From NCBI RefSeq assembly GCF_019458805.1, contig NZ_JAIBOA010000001.1:527062-591061 (forward strand): a stretch of DNA of 64,000 nt, written 5' to 3'. The DNA comes from Actinomadura parmotrematis (GTDB lineage Bacteria > Actinomycetota > Actinomycetes > Streptosporangiales > Streptosporangiaceae). The first letter of the stretch is position 1; each line of letters starts with the position of its first letter. Positions 17,241 to 25,972 of this stretch are shown here, one piece after another. The translations under genes were made by a program, and so were the position numbers. The notes under the pieces were generated by a model. The model saw nothing but the letters and a program-made list of their open reading frames with translations, ran no database searches and was not told where the DNA came from.

Positions 17241-18596
17241 ATGACCTGGCTGGCACTGCGGTCCCTGCGCCGCCGCGCGGGCGCGTTCACCGCGAGCCTG
17301 GCCGCGATGGCCCTCGGCTCGGCGATCATCATGGCGTTCGCGTCGATGCTCGACACCGCGCGGGCGGGCGGCGCGACCGGCCAGGCGCGCAGCACCCTCG
17401 TCACGATGGCCTCGGTCGTCGGCGGCTGGGGCCTGCTGCTGGTGGCGTTCGCGGTCACCTCCACGCTGACCCTGGCGATCGAGCAGCGGGCGGCGGAGAC
17501 GGCGCTGCTGAAGAGCGCCGGCGCCACCCCCGGCCAGCTCACCCGCATGATCGTCGGGGAGGCGTGCGGCCTGGCCGCCGCCGGGACGGCGCTCGGCGTC
17601 CTCCCCGGCGCCCTCGCGGGCCGGGGCCTGCTCGGGCTGCTGCACGGCACGCACCAGGTCCCCGCGGACGTCGGCTACGCGTTCGGGGCGGCCGCGCTGT
17701 CCATCGGCGCCGGCGTCACCTTCGCGTCGGCCTTCCTCGCCGCGCTCGTCGCCGCGCGGCGGGCCGGGCGCACCGGCGCCGCCGCGTCGCTCGCCGCGGC
17801 CTCCGCCGGCACCGCGCGGCTGAGCCGCAAGCGCCTGGTGCTCGCCGCGCTGTTCCTGCTCGGCGCGGTGGACGAGGCCGTCGTCACCGTCACGGTCATG
17901 GACGGCAAGGGCAGCGACGCGATGGCGACGTCCGGGCAGGCCGACATCCTCGCCGCGATCGGGCTCGCGCTGCTGTCCCCGGTGCTCGTCCGGTGGGCGG
18001 CGGCCCTGCTGGACCGGCCGTTCCGCGCCTTCGGCGCGGCGGGCGACCTGGCGATCACCACCATGCGGCGCCGCGCGCCGTCGGTGGCGTCCGCGGTGAC
18101 GCCGGTGGTGCTGTTCACCGGCACCGCCGTCGGGACGCTGTTCCTCCAGGCCACCGAGAACGCCGCGACGGCGGCGGCGGGCCTCGCCAAGACCGCCGAC
18201 CAGAAGGCGATCGAGACGCTCAACCTGACGGTCATCGGCATGGTCGTGCTGTTCACCGCGATCATGCTGGTGAACACGCTGGTCGCGGCGACCGCGCACC
18301 GCCGCCGCGAGTTCGCCCAGGCGCGCCTCGCGGGCGCCGTCCCGGGCCAGGTGCTCGGCGCGGTGGCGCTGGAGTCGGCGGCGGTCATCCTGATCGGCGT
18401 CGCCTGCGGGACGGTCGCGGCGGTGTTCACCGTCGTCCCGTTCGGCCTCGCCCGCAAGGGCTCGGCCGCGCCCGACGGCAGCGTCTGGACCTACCTCGCG
18501 GTGGTCGGCCTCGCCGTCGCCCTCACCGGGATCACCGCCCTCGGCGCGGCCCGCCGCACCGTCCGGACGCCCGCGATCGAGGCCGTCACCGCCTGA
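17241..18596 (+). CDS. FtsX-family ABC transporter permease
   Basis: A 451-residue membrane protein with about eight hydrophobic helices in two FtsX-like halves. The first (about residues 55-170) contains [20 protein letters not shown]; the second (about 310-440) contains [23 protein letters not shown] sequence after a run of helices. It is much shorter than the usual 750-850 residue two-domain exporters of actinomycetes because it lacks large extracellular domains. It works with the ATPase one base upstream. A strong terminator hairpin follows. Confidence 0.85.
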   Translation: MTWLALRSLRRRAGAFTASLAAMALGSAIIMAFASMLDTARAGGATGQARSTLVTMASVVGGWGLLLVAFAVTSTLTLAIEQRAAETALLKSAGATPGQLTRMIVGEACGLAAAGTALGVLPGALAGRGLLGLLHGTHQVPADVGYAFGAAALSIGAGVTFASAFLAALVAARRAGRTGAAASLAAASAGTARLSRKRLVLAALFLLGAVDEAVVTVTVMDGKGSDAMATSGQADILAAIGLALLSPVLVRWAAALLDRPFRAFGAAGDLAITTMRRRAPSVASAVTPVVLFTGTAVGTLFLQATENAATAAAGLAKTADQKAIETLNLTVIGMVVLFTAIMLVNTLVAATAHRRREFAQARLAGAVPGQVLGAVALESAAVILIGVACGTVAAVFTVVPFGLARKGSAAPDGSVWTYLAVVGLAVALTGITALGAARRTVRTPAIEAVTA

Positions 18597-18607
18597 CGCC
18601 CGCGGCG

Positions 18608-18643
18608 GCCGGCCCCCGTCCCGTACCCGGGACGGGGGCCGGC
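18608..18643 (+). terminator. strong hairpin terminator between the ABC operon and a convergent tetR
   Basis: A perfect 16-bp stem, GCCGGCCCCCGTCCCG at 18608-18623 and its complement at 18628-18643, with a 4-base loop. It lies 12 bases after the permease stop and 2 bases from the stop of the convergent TetR gene, so it can serve both directions. Confidence 0.9.
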
Positions 18644-18644
18644 G

Positions 18645-19214
18645 TCATTCCCGCGCCCGGTCCCGCAGGGCGGCGTCGAGGGTGTCAAGGATCCAGGCCC
18701 ACGAGGCGTCGGCGCTGCGGGGCCCGTGCCCGAAACCGCCCGCGATCTCCAGGTCGACGTACCCGTGGAAGGCGCCGTGCAGGAGGCGGACGGCGTCTGT
18801 CTCGGCGGGCTCGGGCAGGCCGTAGCCGCGCAGCAGCGCCCGCGTCAGCGCGGAGTGCCGCGGCGCGGCGCTGTCCTCGGCGGCATCGGCGTCCAGCTCG
18901 AACCGCATCGCGGTGTAGCGGCCGGGATGCTCCTTGGCGTAGGAGCGGTAGGCGCCCGCGAAGGCGACGAGCGCGTCCCTGCCCGCCCGCCCGGCGAGGG
19001 CGGCGGCGGCCCGGTCCGCCAGCTCCTCCAGCGCTAGCAGCGCGACCCGCATCTTCAGGTCGCGGGCGTTGCGGATGTGCGCGTACAGGCTCGGATCCTT
19101 GACGCCGAGCCGCCGCGCGACGGCCGAGACGGTCAGCGCGTCGAAGCCGATCTCGTCGGCCACCTCCGCCGCCGTCCTGGTCAGGCGCTCGGGGGTGAGG
19201 GCCGCACGCGCCAC
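18645..19214 (-). CDS. TetR family regulator with WHG-type C-terminal domain
   Basis: A 189-residue regulator. The helix-turn-helix region is AAEVADEIGFDALTVSAVAR then RLGVKDPSLYAHIRNARDLK. The C-terminal part contains LLHGAFHGYVDLEIAGGFGH, characteristic of the WHG ligand-domain subfamily. It starts at a GTG (19214) 6 bases after GGAGG; longer upstream frames lack such support. It is divergent from the FBP-domain gene across an AT-rich region with inverted repeats, its probable operator. Confidence 0.87.
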   Translation of the reverse strand: MARAALTPERLTRTAAEVADEIGFDALTVSAVARRLGVKDPSLYAHIRNARDLKMRVALLALEELADRAAAALAGRAGRDALVAFAGAYRSYAKEHPGRYTAMRFELDADAAEDSAAPRHSALTRALLRGYGLPEPAETDAVRLLHGAFHGYVDLEIAGGFGHGPRSADASWAWILDTLDAALRDRARE

Positions 19215-19227
19215 GGGACCTCCGCAG

Positions 19228-19264
19228 GCTAATCGAATAAGTCGTTTGCCTAAATATATTAGCC
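19228..19264. promoter_or_regulatory. AT-rich divergent promoter/operator with inverted repeats
   Basis: GGCTAAT at 19228-19234 is the inverted complement of ATTAGCC at 19258-19264. Nested inside, CTAA (19250-19253) pairs with TTAG (19259-19262). This is a strikingly AT-rich stretch between two divergent starts (19214 and 19282), and is the likely binding site of the adjacent TetR protein overlapping the promoter of the FBP gene. Confidence 0.55.
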
Positions 19265-19281
19265 CGCTTAGCCTCGGGTCC

Positions 19282-19779
19282 ATGAGACCGCTGACCGAAA
19301 GCGACATCCGCGCGTCGTTCGTCAACTGCTCCAAGGGGGAGGCCAAGCGCGCGGACCTCCCCAAGGGCCTCGCCGAGCTGCCCTGGGACGACCTGGACTT
19401 CCTCGGCTGGCGCGAGCAGGGCGCCCCCGAGCGCGCCTACCTGGTGGCCGAGCGGGACGGCCGGCCGCTCGGCGTCGCGCTCCGCGCGGTCGCCTCCGGG
19501 GGGCGCGGCTTCACCGCCCGCAGCATGTGCTCGCTCTGCCTGACCACGCACACCGGCGGCGGCGTCGCCCTCATGACCGCCCGCCGCACCGGCGAGGCCG
19601 GCCGCCAGGGCAACACCGTCGGCCAGTACCTCTGCACCGACCTGGCGTGCTCCCTCTACACCCGCGGCAAGCGGCGCTCGGCCGCCGGCGACGGCCCGGA
19701 CGAGACGCTCACCGTCGAGGAGAAGGTCGCCCGCACCCGCGCCAACCTCGCCTCCTTCCTCACCAGGGTCACCACCTGA
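19282..19779 (+). CDS. FBP-domain (EF-G-binding type) zinc-finger protein
   Basis: A 165-residue protein of the fibronectin-binding/EF-G-binding treble-clef family. After an N-terminal PLTESDIRASFVNCSKGEAK, the zinc site is formed by MCSLCLTTHTGG and YLCTDLACSLYTRGKR, a Cys-x2-Cys and Cys-x4-Cys pair. Relatives bind elongation factor G and rescue fusidic-acid-blocked ribosomes; whether this one confers resistance is not shown. The ATG at 19282 lies close to the AT-rich promoter, so the transcript leader is short. A hairpin spans its stop codon. Confidence 0.85.
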   Translation: MRPLTESDIRASFVNCSKGEAKRADLPKGLAELPWDDLDFLGWREQGAPERAYLVAERDGRPLGVALRAVASGGRGFTARSMCSLCLTTHTGGGVALMTARRTGEAGRQGNTVGQYLCTDLACSLYTRGKRRSAAGDGPDETLTVEEKVARTRANLASFLTRVTT

Positions 19780-19796
19780 CGGAAGGGTCCGTCAGG
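19775..19796. terminator. bidirectional hairpin overlapping two convergent stop codons
   Basis: A 9-bp perfect stem, CCTGACGGA at 19775-19783 and TCCGTCAGG at 19788-19796, with a 4-base loop. It covers the TGA of the FBP gene and the stop of the convergent MarR gene. Confidence 0.7.
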
Positions 19797-20259
19797 GGTC
19801 GTCGCGGAGCGCGGCGGCGAGCCGCTCGGAGATCTCGGTGAGGGCGTCGAGCTGGGCGGGGGTGAGCGGCTCGACGAGGCGGCGGCGGATGTGGGCGGCG
19901 CGCAGCGGGAACGCGGCGGCGACGGCGGCGCGCCCGGCGCCGGTGATCGTGACGACGGCGGCGCGGGGCGCGTCCGGGCTCGGCTCCCGGGTGACCAGGC
20001 CGCGCCCGGCCATCCGGGTGAGGTGATGGTGCAGGCGGCTCTTCTCGAAGTCGGTGACGTCGCCGAGCTCGTAGGGCCGGAGCGCGCCGCCGGGGGCGTC
20101 CAGGAGCGCGCCGAGGATGGCGAGGTCGGGCTCGGAGAGCCCGGTGTCGCGCTGCAGGTCGCGGGACATGCGCCGCCAGAACCCCACCTGGGCGTCGAAG
20201 AAGGCCCGCCACGCGCGGTCCTCGCGCGCGTCCAGCCACTCGCCTGCGCCGTCGGACAT
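19792..20259 (-). CDS. MarR family transcriptional regulator
   Basis: A 155-residue winged-helix regulator. Its central segment is LSEPDLAILGALLDAPGGAL, then LGDVTDFEKSRLHHHLTRMAGRG and the wing with VTREPSPDAPRAAVVTITGAG. The pattern E-K-S-R-L-H-H-H-L-T-R-M is the recognition-helix region of MarR proteins. It follows the luciferase-like oxidoreductase gene by 10 bases on the same strand, so the two are probably one transcript and the regulator may respond to that enzyme's substrate. Confidence 0.88.
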   Translation of the reverse strand: MSDGAGEWLDAREDRAWRAFFDAQVGFWRRMSRDLQRDTGLSEPDLAILGALLDAPGGALRPYELGDVTDFEKSRLHHHLTRMAGRGLVTREPSPDAPRAAVVTITGAGRAAVAAAFPLRAAHIRRRLVEPLTPAQLDALTEISERLAAALRDDP

Positions 20260-20269
20260 GCGCGGGAGT

Positions 20270-21292
20270 CTAGCCCGCGGCGAGCGGACGGCTCGGCAGC
20301 TCCCGGCGCAGCACCGGGGCGATGTCGGAGAAGAACAGCTCCAGGGTGCGGCGGTGCTCGGCGGCCCCGAGGACGGCGGCGTCCACGTGGATGTGCAGCG
20401 CCTCGTGGCCGAACAGCGCGTGCTGCGCGTGCACCTTGTCGATGACCTGCTGCGGGCTGCCGACCAGCGCGGAACTGTCGGCGATCCACTCCGCCACGTC
20501 GTCGTAGGGGATGGACCCGCCGTCGAACCGGCGGTTGACCGCGAGCCGCGCCTCGAACACCGGCCGGTACCCGGCGACCGCCTCCTGCGAGGTCCGCGCG
20601 CCGAAGTAGCCGGAGGTGCCGATGCCGACGAGGGCGCCGGCGGGGTCGTGCCCGTGGTGCGCCCAGCGCTCCCGGTAGTGCCGGACGAGTTCGGCGTACG
20701 GCTCGGGGCGCCCGCGGCCGTTGGAGGAGAAGAGCGGGTCGCCGTGCAGCGCCGCGAAGTCCGCCGACTCCGGGCTGGTGGCGCTGCCGTGCCAGACCCG
20801 CAGCCGCTTCTGCAAGGGGCGCGGCAGCGCCTCCGCGCGGTCGAGAGGGCGCGGGCCGTCCGCGGTGACGTCGTCGCTCTCCCACAGGCGGCGGAACAGC
20901 TCGTAACCGTCGCGCAGCCGCCGCCACCGGTTCTCGGGCGTGATCCCGAACAGCGCGGCGGTGCGCGGGTACCCGCCCTTGCCGATCATGAGGTCGAGGC
21001 GGCCGCCGGACAGGTTGTCGAGCGTGGCGTAGTCCTCGTAGGCCCGCAGCGGGTCCAGCATCCCGAGCGTCGTCACGGTCGTGAACAGCCGGATCCGGGA
21101 CGTGCGCGCCGCGATGTGGGCGAGCAGGACCGGCGGCGCGGACGAGACGACGGGCCGGTCGTGGCGCTCGCCGACGCCGTAGCCGTCGAAGCCGAGCTCC
21201 TCGGCGAGGACGGCGGTGTCGACCAGCTCCCGGAGCTGATCCGCGTCGGACGCGCGCTGGTCGGGGACGTGCGGCAGCAGCAGGAACTTCAT
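20270..21292 (-). CDS. LLM class flavin-dependent oxidoreductase
   Basis: A 340-residue bacterial-luciferase-like TIM barrel. Landmarks are AEELGFDGYGVGERHDR, SSAPPVLLAHIAARTSRIRL, DPLRAYEDYATLDNLSGGRL and late ALVGSPQQVIDKVHAQHALF. It uses reduced FMN or F420 to oxidise or reduce a small organic substrate. The ATG at 21292 has GAGGG 10 bases upstream; an ATG at 21310 sits within a 13-bp palindrome and is less likely. It is closely similar to the enzyme at 32390-33448. Confidence 0.87.
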   Translation of the reverse strand: MKFLLLPHVPDQRASDADQLRELVDTAVLAEELGFDGYGVGERHDRPVVSSAPPVLLAHIAARTSRIRLFTTVTTLGMLDPLRAYEDYATLDNLSGGRLDLMIGKGGYPRTAALFGITPENRWRRLRDGYELFRRLWESDDVTADGPRPLDRAEALPRPLQKRLRVWHGSATSPESADFAALHGDPLFSSNGRGRPEPYAELVRHYRERWAHHGHDPAGALVGIGTSGYFGARTSQEAVAGYRPVFEARLAVNRRFDGGSIPYDDVAEWIADSSALVGSPQQVIDKVHAQHALFGHEALHIHVDAAVLGAAEHRRTLELFFSDIAPVLRRELPSRPLAAG

Positions 21293-21303
21293 CGGGGCCG
21301 CCC

Positions 21304-21316
21304 TCGACATTGTCGA
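21304..21316. promoter_or_regulatory. 13-bp palindrome upstream of the LLM/MarR operon
   Basis: TCGACA-T-TGTCGA is perfectly symmetric and lies 12 bases upstream of the oxidoreductase ATG at 21292. The short central symmetry fits a MarR dimer site; the MarR gene is second in this operon. Confidence 0.5.
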
Positions 21317-21386
21317 TGAAAGAGACAGGAAAAGTAGGGAAATGGCGGGGTTCGCCCCCGCCCGTCCCGGCATCATGGACGATGGC

Positions 21387-21404
21387 GAGTTGACGCGTCA
21401 ACTC
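21387..21404. promoter_or_regulatory. 18-bp perfect palindrome at the end of the HxlR gene
   Basis: GAGTTGACGCGTCAACTC is fully self-complementary over 18 bases with no loop. It overlaps the HxlR stop codon by 2 bases and lies 95 bases upstream of the oxidoreductase start. Lack of a loop argues for a protein-binding site rather than a terminator. Confidence 0.55.
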
Positions 21405-21795
21405 ACTCGTCGTGCGCGGCGGTCTCGCGGGCCTCGTGGGCGGCCCGGCGCTCCTCCAGGTCCGGGGCGTGCTCGGCGGCCCAGCCGGCGAGGGCGAGGG
21501 CCGGGCCGATGAGGCTCCGGCCGGTGGCGGTGAGCGCGTACACGACGCGCGGCGGGACCTCGGGGTGCGCGGTCCGCGACACCAGGCCGTCGCGCTCCAG
21601 GTTGCGGAGCGTCAGCGTCAGCATCCGCTGCGAGATCCCGGGGAGCCGCCTCTCCAGCTCGCCGAAGCGCAGCCCCCCGCGGTCGAGGGTCGCCACGACG
21701 AGCAGCGTCCACCTGGTGCCGATCCGGTCGAGGACGGCGCGGAGCGCCCGCCCGCCGTCCCCGCGGATCGGGCAGGTGCGCTCGGACCCCGTCAT
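21403..21795 (-). CDS. HxlR family transcriptional regulator
   Basis: A 130-residue winged-helix protein of the HxlR/YodB/YtcD class. Seen are RTCPIRGDGGRALRAVLDRI, GTRWTLLVVATLDRG, LRFGELERRLPGISQRMLTL and LRNLERDGLVSRT. A Cys near residue 7 (TCP) matches the redox-sensing Cys of YodB-like members. The ATG at 21795 follows AGGAGG; an upstream ATG at 21876 is unsupported. It is divergent from DoxX and upstream of the LLM enzyme, suggesting control of one or both by quinone or aldehyde stress. Confidence 0.88.
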   Translation of the reverse strand: MTGSERTCPIRGDGGRALRAVLDRIGTRWTLLVVATLDRGGLRFGELERRLPGISQRMLTLTLRNLERDGLVSRTAHPEVPPRVVYALTATGRSLIGPALALAGWAAEHAPDLEERRAAHEARETAAHDE

Positions 21796-21815
21796 GGCCG
21801 CCTCCTGCACGTCAC

Positions 21816-21829
21816 GCACACGCGTGTGC
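21816..21829. promoter_or_regulatory. 14-bp palindrome between hxlR and doxX
   Basis: GCACACGCGTGTGC is perfectly symmetric and lies 21 bases from the HxlR start and 31 bases from the DoxX start. It is a plausible operator controlling the divergent pair. Confidence 0.5.
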
Positions 21830-21859
21830 CTTTTGTACGGCTTTCCATGGTGGCGCATC

Positions 21860-22234
21860 ATGGCGCCCATGCACATCGCTTACGGGATCCTCGCCGCCCT
21901 GCTGGCCGCCTTCTACCTCTACGCCGGCGGCAAGAAGACCGTGCAGAGCCGGGACGCGCTGCGGCCCATGATGGGCTGGGTCGACCAGGTCCCGATGCCG
22001 CTCGTCCGCGCGATCGGGGTGCTGGAGGTCCTCGGCGCCGCCGGCCTCGTCCTGCCGCCGCTGACCGGCATCGCGCCCTGGCTCGCCGTCGCCGCCGCCG
22101 TCGGCCTGGCCCTGATCCAGATCGGCGGCATCGCGGTGCACCTGTCGCGCGGCGAGGCCCGCGTGATCGGCCTCAACATCGGGCTGCTGGCGGCGGCCGC
22201 CGCGGCGGCCTGGCTCGGTACGTCCTGGCTCTGA
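21860..22234 (+). CDS. DoxX family membrane protein
   Basis: A 124-residue protein with four predicted membrane helices (about residues 5-20, 50-70, 75-95 and 105-122) and the DoxX-like HIAYGILAALLAAFYLYAG start. Relatives include MhqP/CatD, which are induced by quinones under HxlR-type repressors, fitting the divergent hxlR. The start may be 21860 or 21869 (both ATG, in frame). Function in detail is unknown. Confidence 0.82.
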   Translation: MAPMHIAYGILAALLAAFYLYAGGKKTVQSRDALRPMMGWVDQVPMPLVRAIGVLEVLGAAGLVLPPLTGIAPWLAVAAAVGLALIQIGGIAVHLSRGEARVIGLNIGLLAAAAAAAWLGTSWL

Positions 22235-22428
22235 CCGGCGCGCCCTGATCGGGGGCGCCCGTCCTGCGGTGTGCGCGTCGAATGCGCCGAACGCGGGGCG
22301 GCTGTTGGCGAGGAGGCGGCAAAGCGTTCACCAAGGCAGACGCGCCCGGAGGCCGCCGATCGGCACTGTGTGGGCCGTCCGAGGGCCGCGCAGGAGGCCC
22401 TCGCCAACCGAGAAGAGGACGGCCCCCG

Positions 22429-23829
22429 ATGACGACCACCGTTCCCGAGCCGGCGGAGCAGCCGACCAGCCTGACCACGGCCGCGGCGCGCAACCTGGCG
22501 ACGACGACCAAGTCGGTCCCCCAGATGCAGGGCATCTCCTCGCGGTGGCTGCTGCGGGTGCTGCCCTGGGTGGAGGTGTCGGGCGGCACCTACCGGGTGA
22601 ACCGGCGCCTGTCCTACACCGTCGGCGACGGCCGCATCGACTGCGTGACGACCGGCGCGTCGGCCCGCGTCATCCCGAACGACCTCGGCGAGCTGCGCTA
22701 CCTGCGCGGGTTCGGCGACGAGGCCGCGCTGGGCGCGCTCGCCGACCGGTTCGTGCAGACCGAGTGGGAGGCGGGGGAGACCGTCGTCGAGGCCGGGACG
22801 CCCGCCGACCAGCTCTACGTGATGGTGCACGGCAAGGCCGAGCGCGTCGGGACCGGCGAGTACGGCGAGCCCGTCTCGCACGGCATCGTCGGCGACGGCG
22901 GCTACTTCGGCGAGGACGCCCTCGTCGCCGACGACGGCTCCTGGGAGCACGGCGTGCGCGCCGCGACCGCCTGCACGATGCTGGTCCTGTCGCGCCGCGA
23001 CTTCGCCGAGACCGTGGCGCGCGACGCCGGCCTGCGCGGGCACGTCGAGGCCGCGCTCGCCGCCCCCGCGCCCGACACCGACGCCGGCGGCGAGGCCGCG
23101 ATCGCGCTGTCGTCCGGCCACGAGGGCGAGCCGGTGCTGCCCGCCACCTACGTGGCCTACGAGACCGCGCCGCGCGAGTACGAGCTCAGCGTCGCCCAGA
23201 CGGTGCTGCGCGTCCACACCCGCGTCGCCGACCTGTACAACGAGCCGATGAACCAGGTGGAGCAGCAGCTCCGCCTCACCGTCGAGGCGCTGCGCGAGCG
23301 CCAGGAGCACGAGCTCGTCAACAACCGCGACTTCGGCCTGCTGCACAACGCCGACCCCGCGCAGCGCCTCACCACCCGCTCCGGCCCGCCGACCCCCGAC
23401 GACCTGGACGACCTGCTGGCCGTCGTCTGGAAGGACCCGGCGGTGTTCCTCGCGCACCCGCAGACGATCGGCGCGTTCGGCCGCGAGTGCAGCCGCCGCG
23501 GCCTCTACCCCGCCACCGTCGACATCGGCGGCCGCCAGGTGCCGGCCTGGCGCGGCGTCCCGATCCTCACCTGCAACAAGATCCCGATCAGCGGCACCCG
23601 CACCTCCTCGATCCTCTTGATGCGCACCGGCGAGCAGGCGCAGGGCGTCGTCGGCCTGCACCAGACCGGACTGCCCGACGAGTACGAGCCGGGACTGAAC
23701 GCCCGGTTCATGGGCATCGACGACCAGGCCGTGCTGTCCTACCTCGTCAGCGCCTACTACTCGGCGGCCGTCCTCGTGCCCGACGCCCTCGGCGTGCTGG
23801 AGGGCGTCGAGCTCGGCCACGCGGGCTGA
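22429..23829 (+). CDS. family 2B encapsulin shell protein with cyclic-nucleotide-binding insertion
   Basis: A 466-residue encapsulin. The N-terminal family-2 segment ([20 protein letters not shown], then [20 protein letters not shown]) leads into an inserted CRP-like cyclic-nucleotide-binding domain at about residues 75-225. Its phosphate-binding-cassette region reads [13 protein letters not shown]...VRAAT, with the Gly-Glu and Arg of a functional cassette. The HK97-type shell fold resumes with [40 protein letters not shown] and [12 protein letters not shown]. The ATG at 22429 follows AGAAGAGGAC. It is first in an operon with a terpene cyclase and a second shell protein, forming a protein nanocompartment. 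Confidence 0.92.
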   Translation: MTTTVPEPAEQPTSLTTAAARNLATTTKSVPQMQGISSRWLLRVLPWVEVSGGTYRVNRRLSYTVGDGRIDCVTTGASARVIPNDLGELRYLRGFGDEAALGALADRFVQTEWEAGETVVEAGTPADQLYVMVHGKAERVGTGEYGEPVSHGIVGDGGYFGEDALVADDGSWEHGVRAATACTMLVLSRRDFAETVARDAGLRGHVEAALAAPAPDTDAGGEAAIALSSGHEGEPVLPATYVAYETAPREYELSVAQTVLRVHTRVADLYNEPMNQVEQQLRLTVEALRERQEHELVNNRDFGLLHNADPAQRLTTRSGPPTPDDLDDLLAVVWKDPAVFLAHPQTIGAFGRECSRRGLYPATVDIGGRQVPAWRGVPILTCNKIPISGTRTSSILLMRTGEQAQGVVGLHQTGLPDEYEPGLNARFMGIDDQAVLSYLVSAYYSAAVLVPDALGVLEGVELGHAG

Positions 23830-23839
23830 GGGCGCGACC

Positions 23840-25972
23840 GTGACCGCCGCCCCGCCCTTCCGGACGCCCGACCTCTACCGGCCCTGGCCGCCCCGCCTGA
23901 ACCCCCACCTGGACGCCGCCCGCGCGCACACCCGCGCCTGGGCCGCGGAGCAGGGCGTGACCGGCGCCGCGGTGTGGGACGGCGCCGCCCTGGAGGCCAT
24001 CGACCTCGCGCTGCTCGCCGCCTACTGCTACCCCGACGCCGACCGGCCCGCCCTGGAGCTCATCACCGACTGGTTCGTCTGGGGGTTCTTCCTCGACGAC
24101 TGGTTCCTGCGGGTCTTCAAGGACGGCCGGGACACCGCCGGCGCCGCCGCCTGGCTGGACCGGACCCGCCGGTTCATGCCGGCGGACCCGGCCGGCCCGG
24201 TGCCCGAGCCCGGCGACCCCGTCCAGCGGGCCCTGCACGACCTGTGGGCGCGCACGGTGCCCCGGACGTCGGCGGGATGGCGGTCGCGGTTCGCCGCCGA
24301 CACCCTCGCGCAGATCACCGACGCCCTCTGGGAGCTCGACAACCTGAGCGCCCGGCGGATCCCGAACCCGATCGACTACCTGGAGCACAAGCGCGGCGTC
24401 GGCGCCGGGCGCTTCGCCGCCGACCTGGTCGAGCTCGCCATGGGCCTGGACCTGCCCGACCGCGTCGTCGCGTCCCGGCCCGTGCAGGTGCTGCGCGACG
24501 CCTTCACCGACGCGCAGGTCCTGCTGAACGACCTGCTGTCCTACGAGCGCGAGACGCGCGAGGAGGGCGAGCTGCACAACTTCGTCCTCATCCTGGAGCG
24601 CTTCCTCGGCGTCGACGCGCAGCGGGCCGCCGACACCGCCGCCGACCTGCACGCCTCCCGGCTGCAGCGGTTCGAGGACGCCGCGGCGGCCGAGCTGCCC
24701 GCCCTCATGGACGAGCTCGGCCTCGACGCGCGGACCCGCCGCGACCTGCTGACGCTCGCCCGCTGCCTCCAGGACGCCGACGCCGGCAGCCACGAATGGC
24801 ATCTGCGGTCCCCGCGCTACGCCAACGCGGCGACCCGCGACCGCGACCCGCGCACGCCGGTCTGGCAGGGCCCCTCGGGGCTCGGCACCGCCGCGGCGCG
24901 GCGGTGGGCCGCGCACCGGCCGGTGCTCCGGCTGCCCCGGACCTTCCAGGACCCGGGCGCGCCCCCGGCCGGTCCGGCCCGCGTCAACCCGCACATCGCC
25001 GCCGTCCGCAGCGACCTCGCGGTGTGGTCCGCCCGCACCGGCCTGCTCGACGGCACCGTCTGGGACCCGGCGACGTTCGCCGCCGCCGACCACGGCGGCC
25101 GGGCCGCGATGACCCACCCGGACGCGCCGGCCGCGCGGCTCCGCACCGTCGCCCGCTGGGGCGTCGTCCTCGCCCACCTGGACGACCTGCTCGACCGCGC
25201 CTTCAAACCGCGCGGCGACCTGGCCGGCGCGCGGGCGTTCCTGGCGCGGCTGCCGGCCTTCCTCGCCGACGGCCCGCCGCCGCCCGGCTGCGCCGCCGAG
25301 CGCGCCCTCGCCGAGGTCTGGCGGGACGTCGCCGCCGGCCTCGGCGACGCCGCCCGCGCCCGCCTGGCCGCGGACTTCGGGGCGTTCCTGGACGGCTGCG
25401 CCTGGGAGATGGAGGGCGCCGCCCGGCAGCGCGTCCCCGACGCCGTCGACTACCTGGAGATGCGCCGCCGGACCGGCGCGACCGCGATCGCCTGCGACCT
25501 GCTGGGGTACGCGCTGGACCTCGACGCCGCCGTGCCGCCGGCGCTGCTCGCGGCCTTCTCCGACCAGGCCACCATCGCCAACGACCTGCGCTCGCACGCC
25601 AAGGAGGTCGCCACGCCGGGCGAGACGTGCAACGGCGTCCTCGTCGTGCAGCGGCTGCTCGGCTGCGGCCTGCAGCGCGCCGCCGACGTCGTCGCCGACC
25701 TCGGGGCGGCGCGCGCCGGCCAGTTCGGCCGGCTCGCCGCCGAGGCGGTGGCCGCGGCGCCCGAGCTGGCACCGCTGGTGGACGGGCTGCGCGCCTGGCT
25801 CGCGGGCGACCGGCTGTGGGGCGCGCGCACCCACCGCTACGGGACGCCCGTCCCGCGCGTCCCCGTCCCCGCCGGCCCCGGCACGTCCGCGGCCCGCCCG
25901 TTCCACCCCGCCCCGCACTCCGCCCCGCACCCGGCACGGCACTCCCGAGGACCCGCATGGCCACGCCCCTGA
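23840..25972 (+). CDS. tandem-domain terpene cyclase (geosmin-synthase-like), probable encapsulin cargo
   Basis: A 710-residue class I terpene synthase with two alpha domains, like geosmin synthase. N-domain: FFLDDWFLRVF as the Asp-rich motif (geosmin synthases have DDHFLE, so the final acid is Arg here), and a complete NSE triad in NDLLSYERE. C-domain (from about residue 375): Asp-rich HLDDLLDRAF and NSE triad NDLRSHAKE. The last ~45 residues are a Pro/His/Ala/Arg-rich, probably disordered tail, a candidate cargo-loading segment. It starts at a GTG 10 bases after shell protein 1 and overlaps shell protein 2 by 16 bases. The product cannot be predicted. Confidence 0.9.
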   Translation: MTAAPPFRTPDLYRPWPPRLNPHLDAARAHTRAWAAEQGVTGAAVWDGAALEAIDLALLAAYCYPDADRPALELITDWFVWGFFLDDWFLRVFKDGRDTAGAAAWLDRTRRFMPADPAGPVPEPGDPVQRALHDLWARTVPRTSAGWRSRFAADTLAQITDALWELDNLSARRIPNPIDYLEHKRGVGAGRFAADLVELAMGLDLPDRVVASRPVQVLRDAFTDAQVLLNDLLSYERETREEGELHNFVLILERFLGVDAQRAADTAADLHASRLQRFEDAAAAELPALMDELGLDARTRRDLLTLARCLQDADAGSHEWHLRSPRYANAATRDRDPRTPVWQGPSGLGTAAARRWAAHRPVLRLPRTFQDPGAPPAGPARVNPHIAAVRSDLAVWSARTGLLDGTVWDPATFAAADHGGRAAMTHPDAPAARLRTVARWGVVLAHLDDLLDRAFKPRGDLAGARAFLARLPAFLADGPPPPGCAAERALAEVWRDVAAGLGDAARARLAADFGAFLDGCAWEMEGAARQRVPDAVDYLEMRRRTGATAIACDLLGYALDLDAAVPPALLAAFSDQATIANDLRSHAKEVATPGETCNGVLVVQRLLGCGLQRAADVVADLGAARAGQFGRLAAEAVAAAPELAPLVDGLRAWLAGDRLWGARTHRYGTPVPRVPVPAGPGTSAARPFHPAPHSAPHPARHSRGPAWPRP

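Noticed and set aside
22238..22260. A hairpin after DoxX (GCGCCC ... GGGCGC) as a terminator before the encapsulin operon
   Set aside because: The stem is only 6 bp with a 7-base loop, which is expected by chance at this GC content. The 194-base gap otherwise shows nothing but the AGAAGAGGAC ribosome site.
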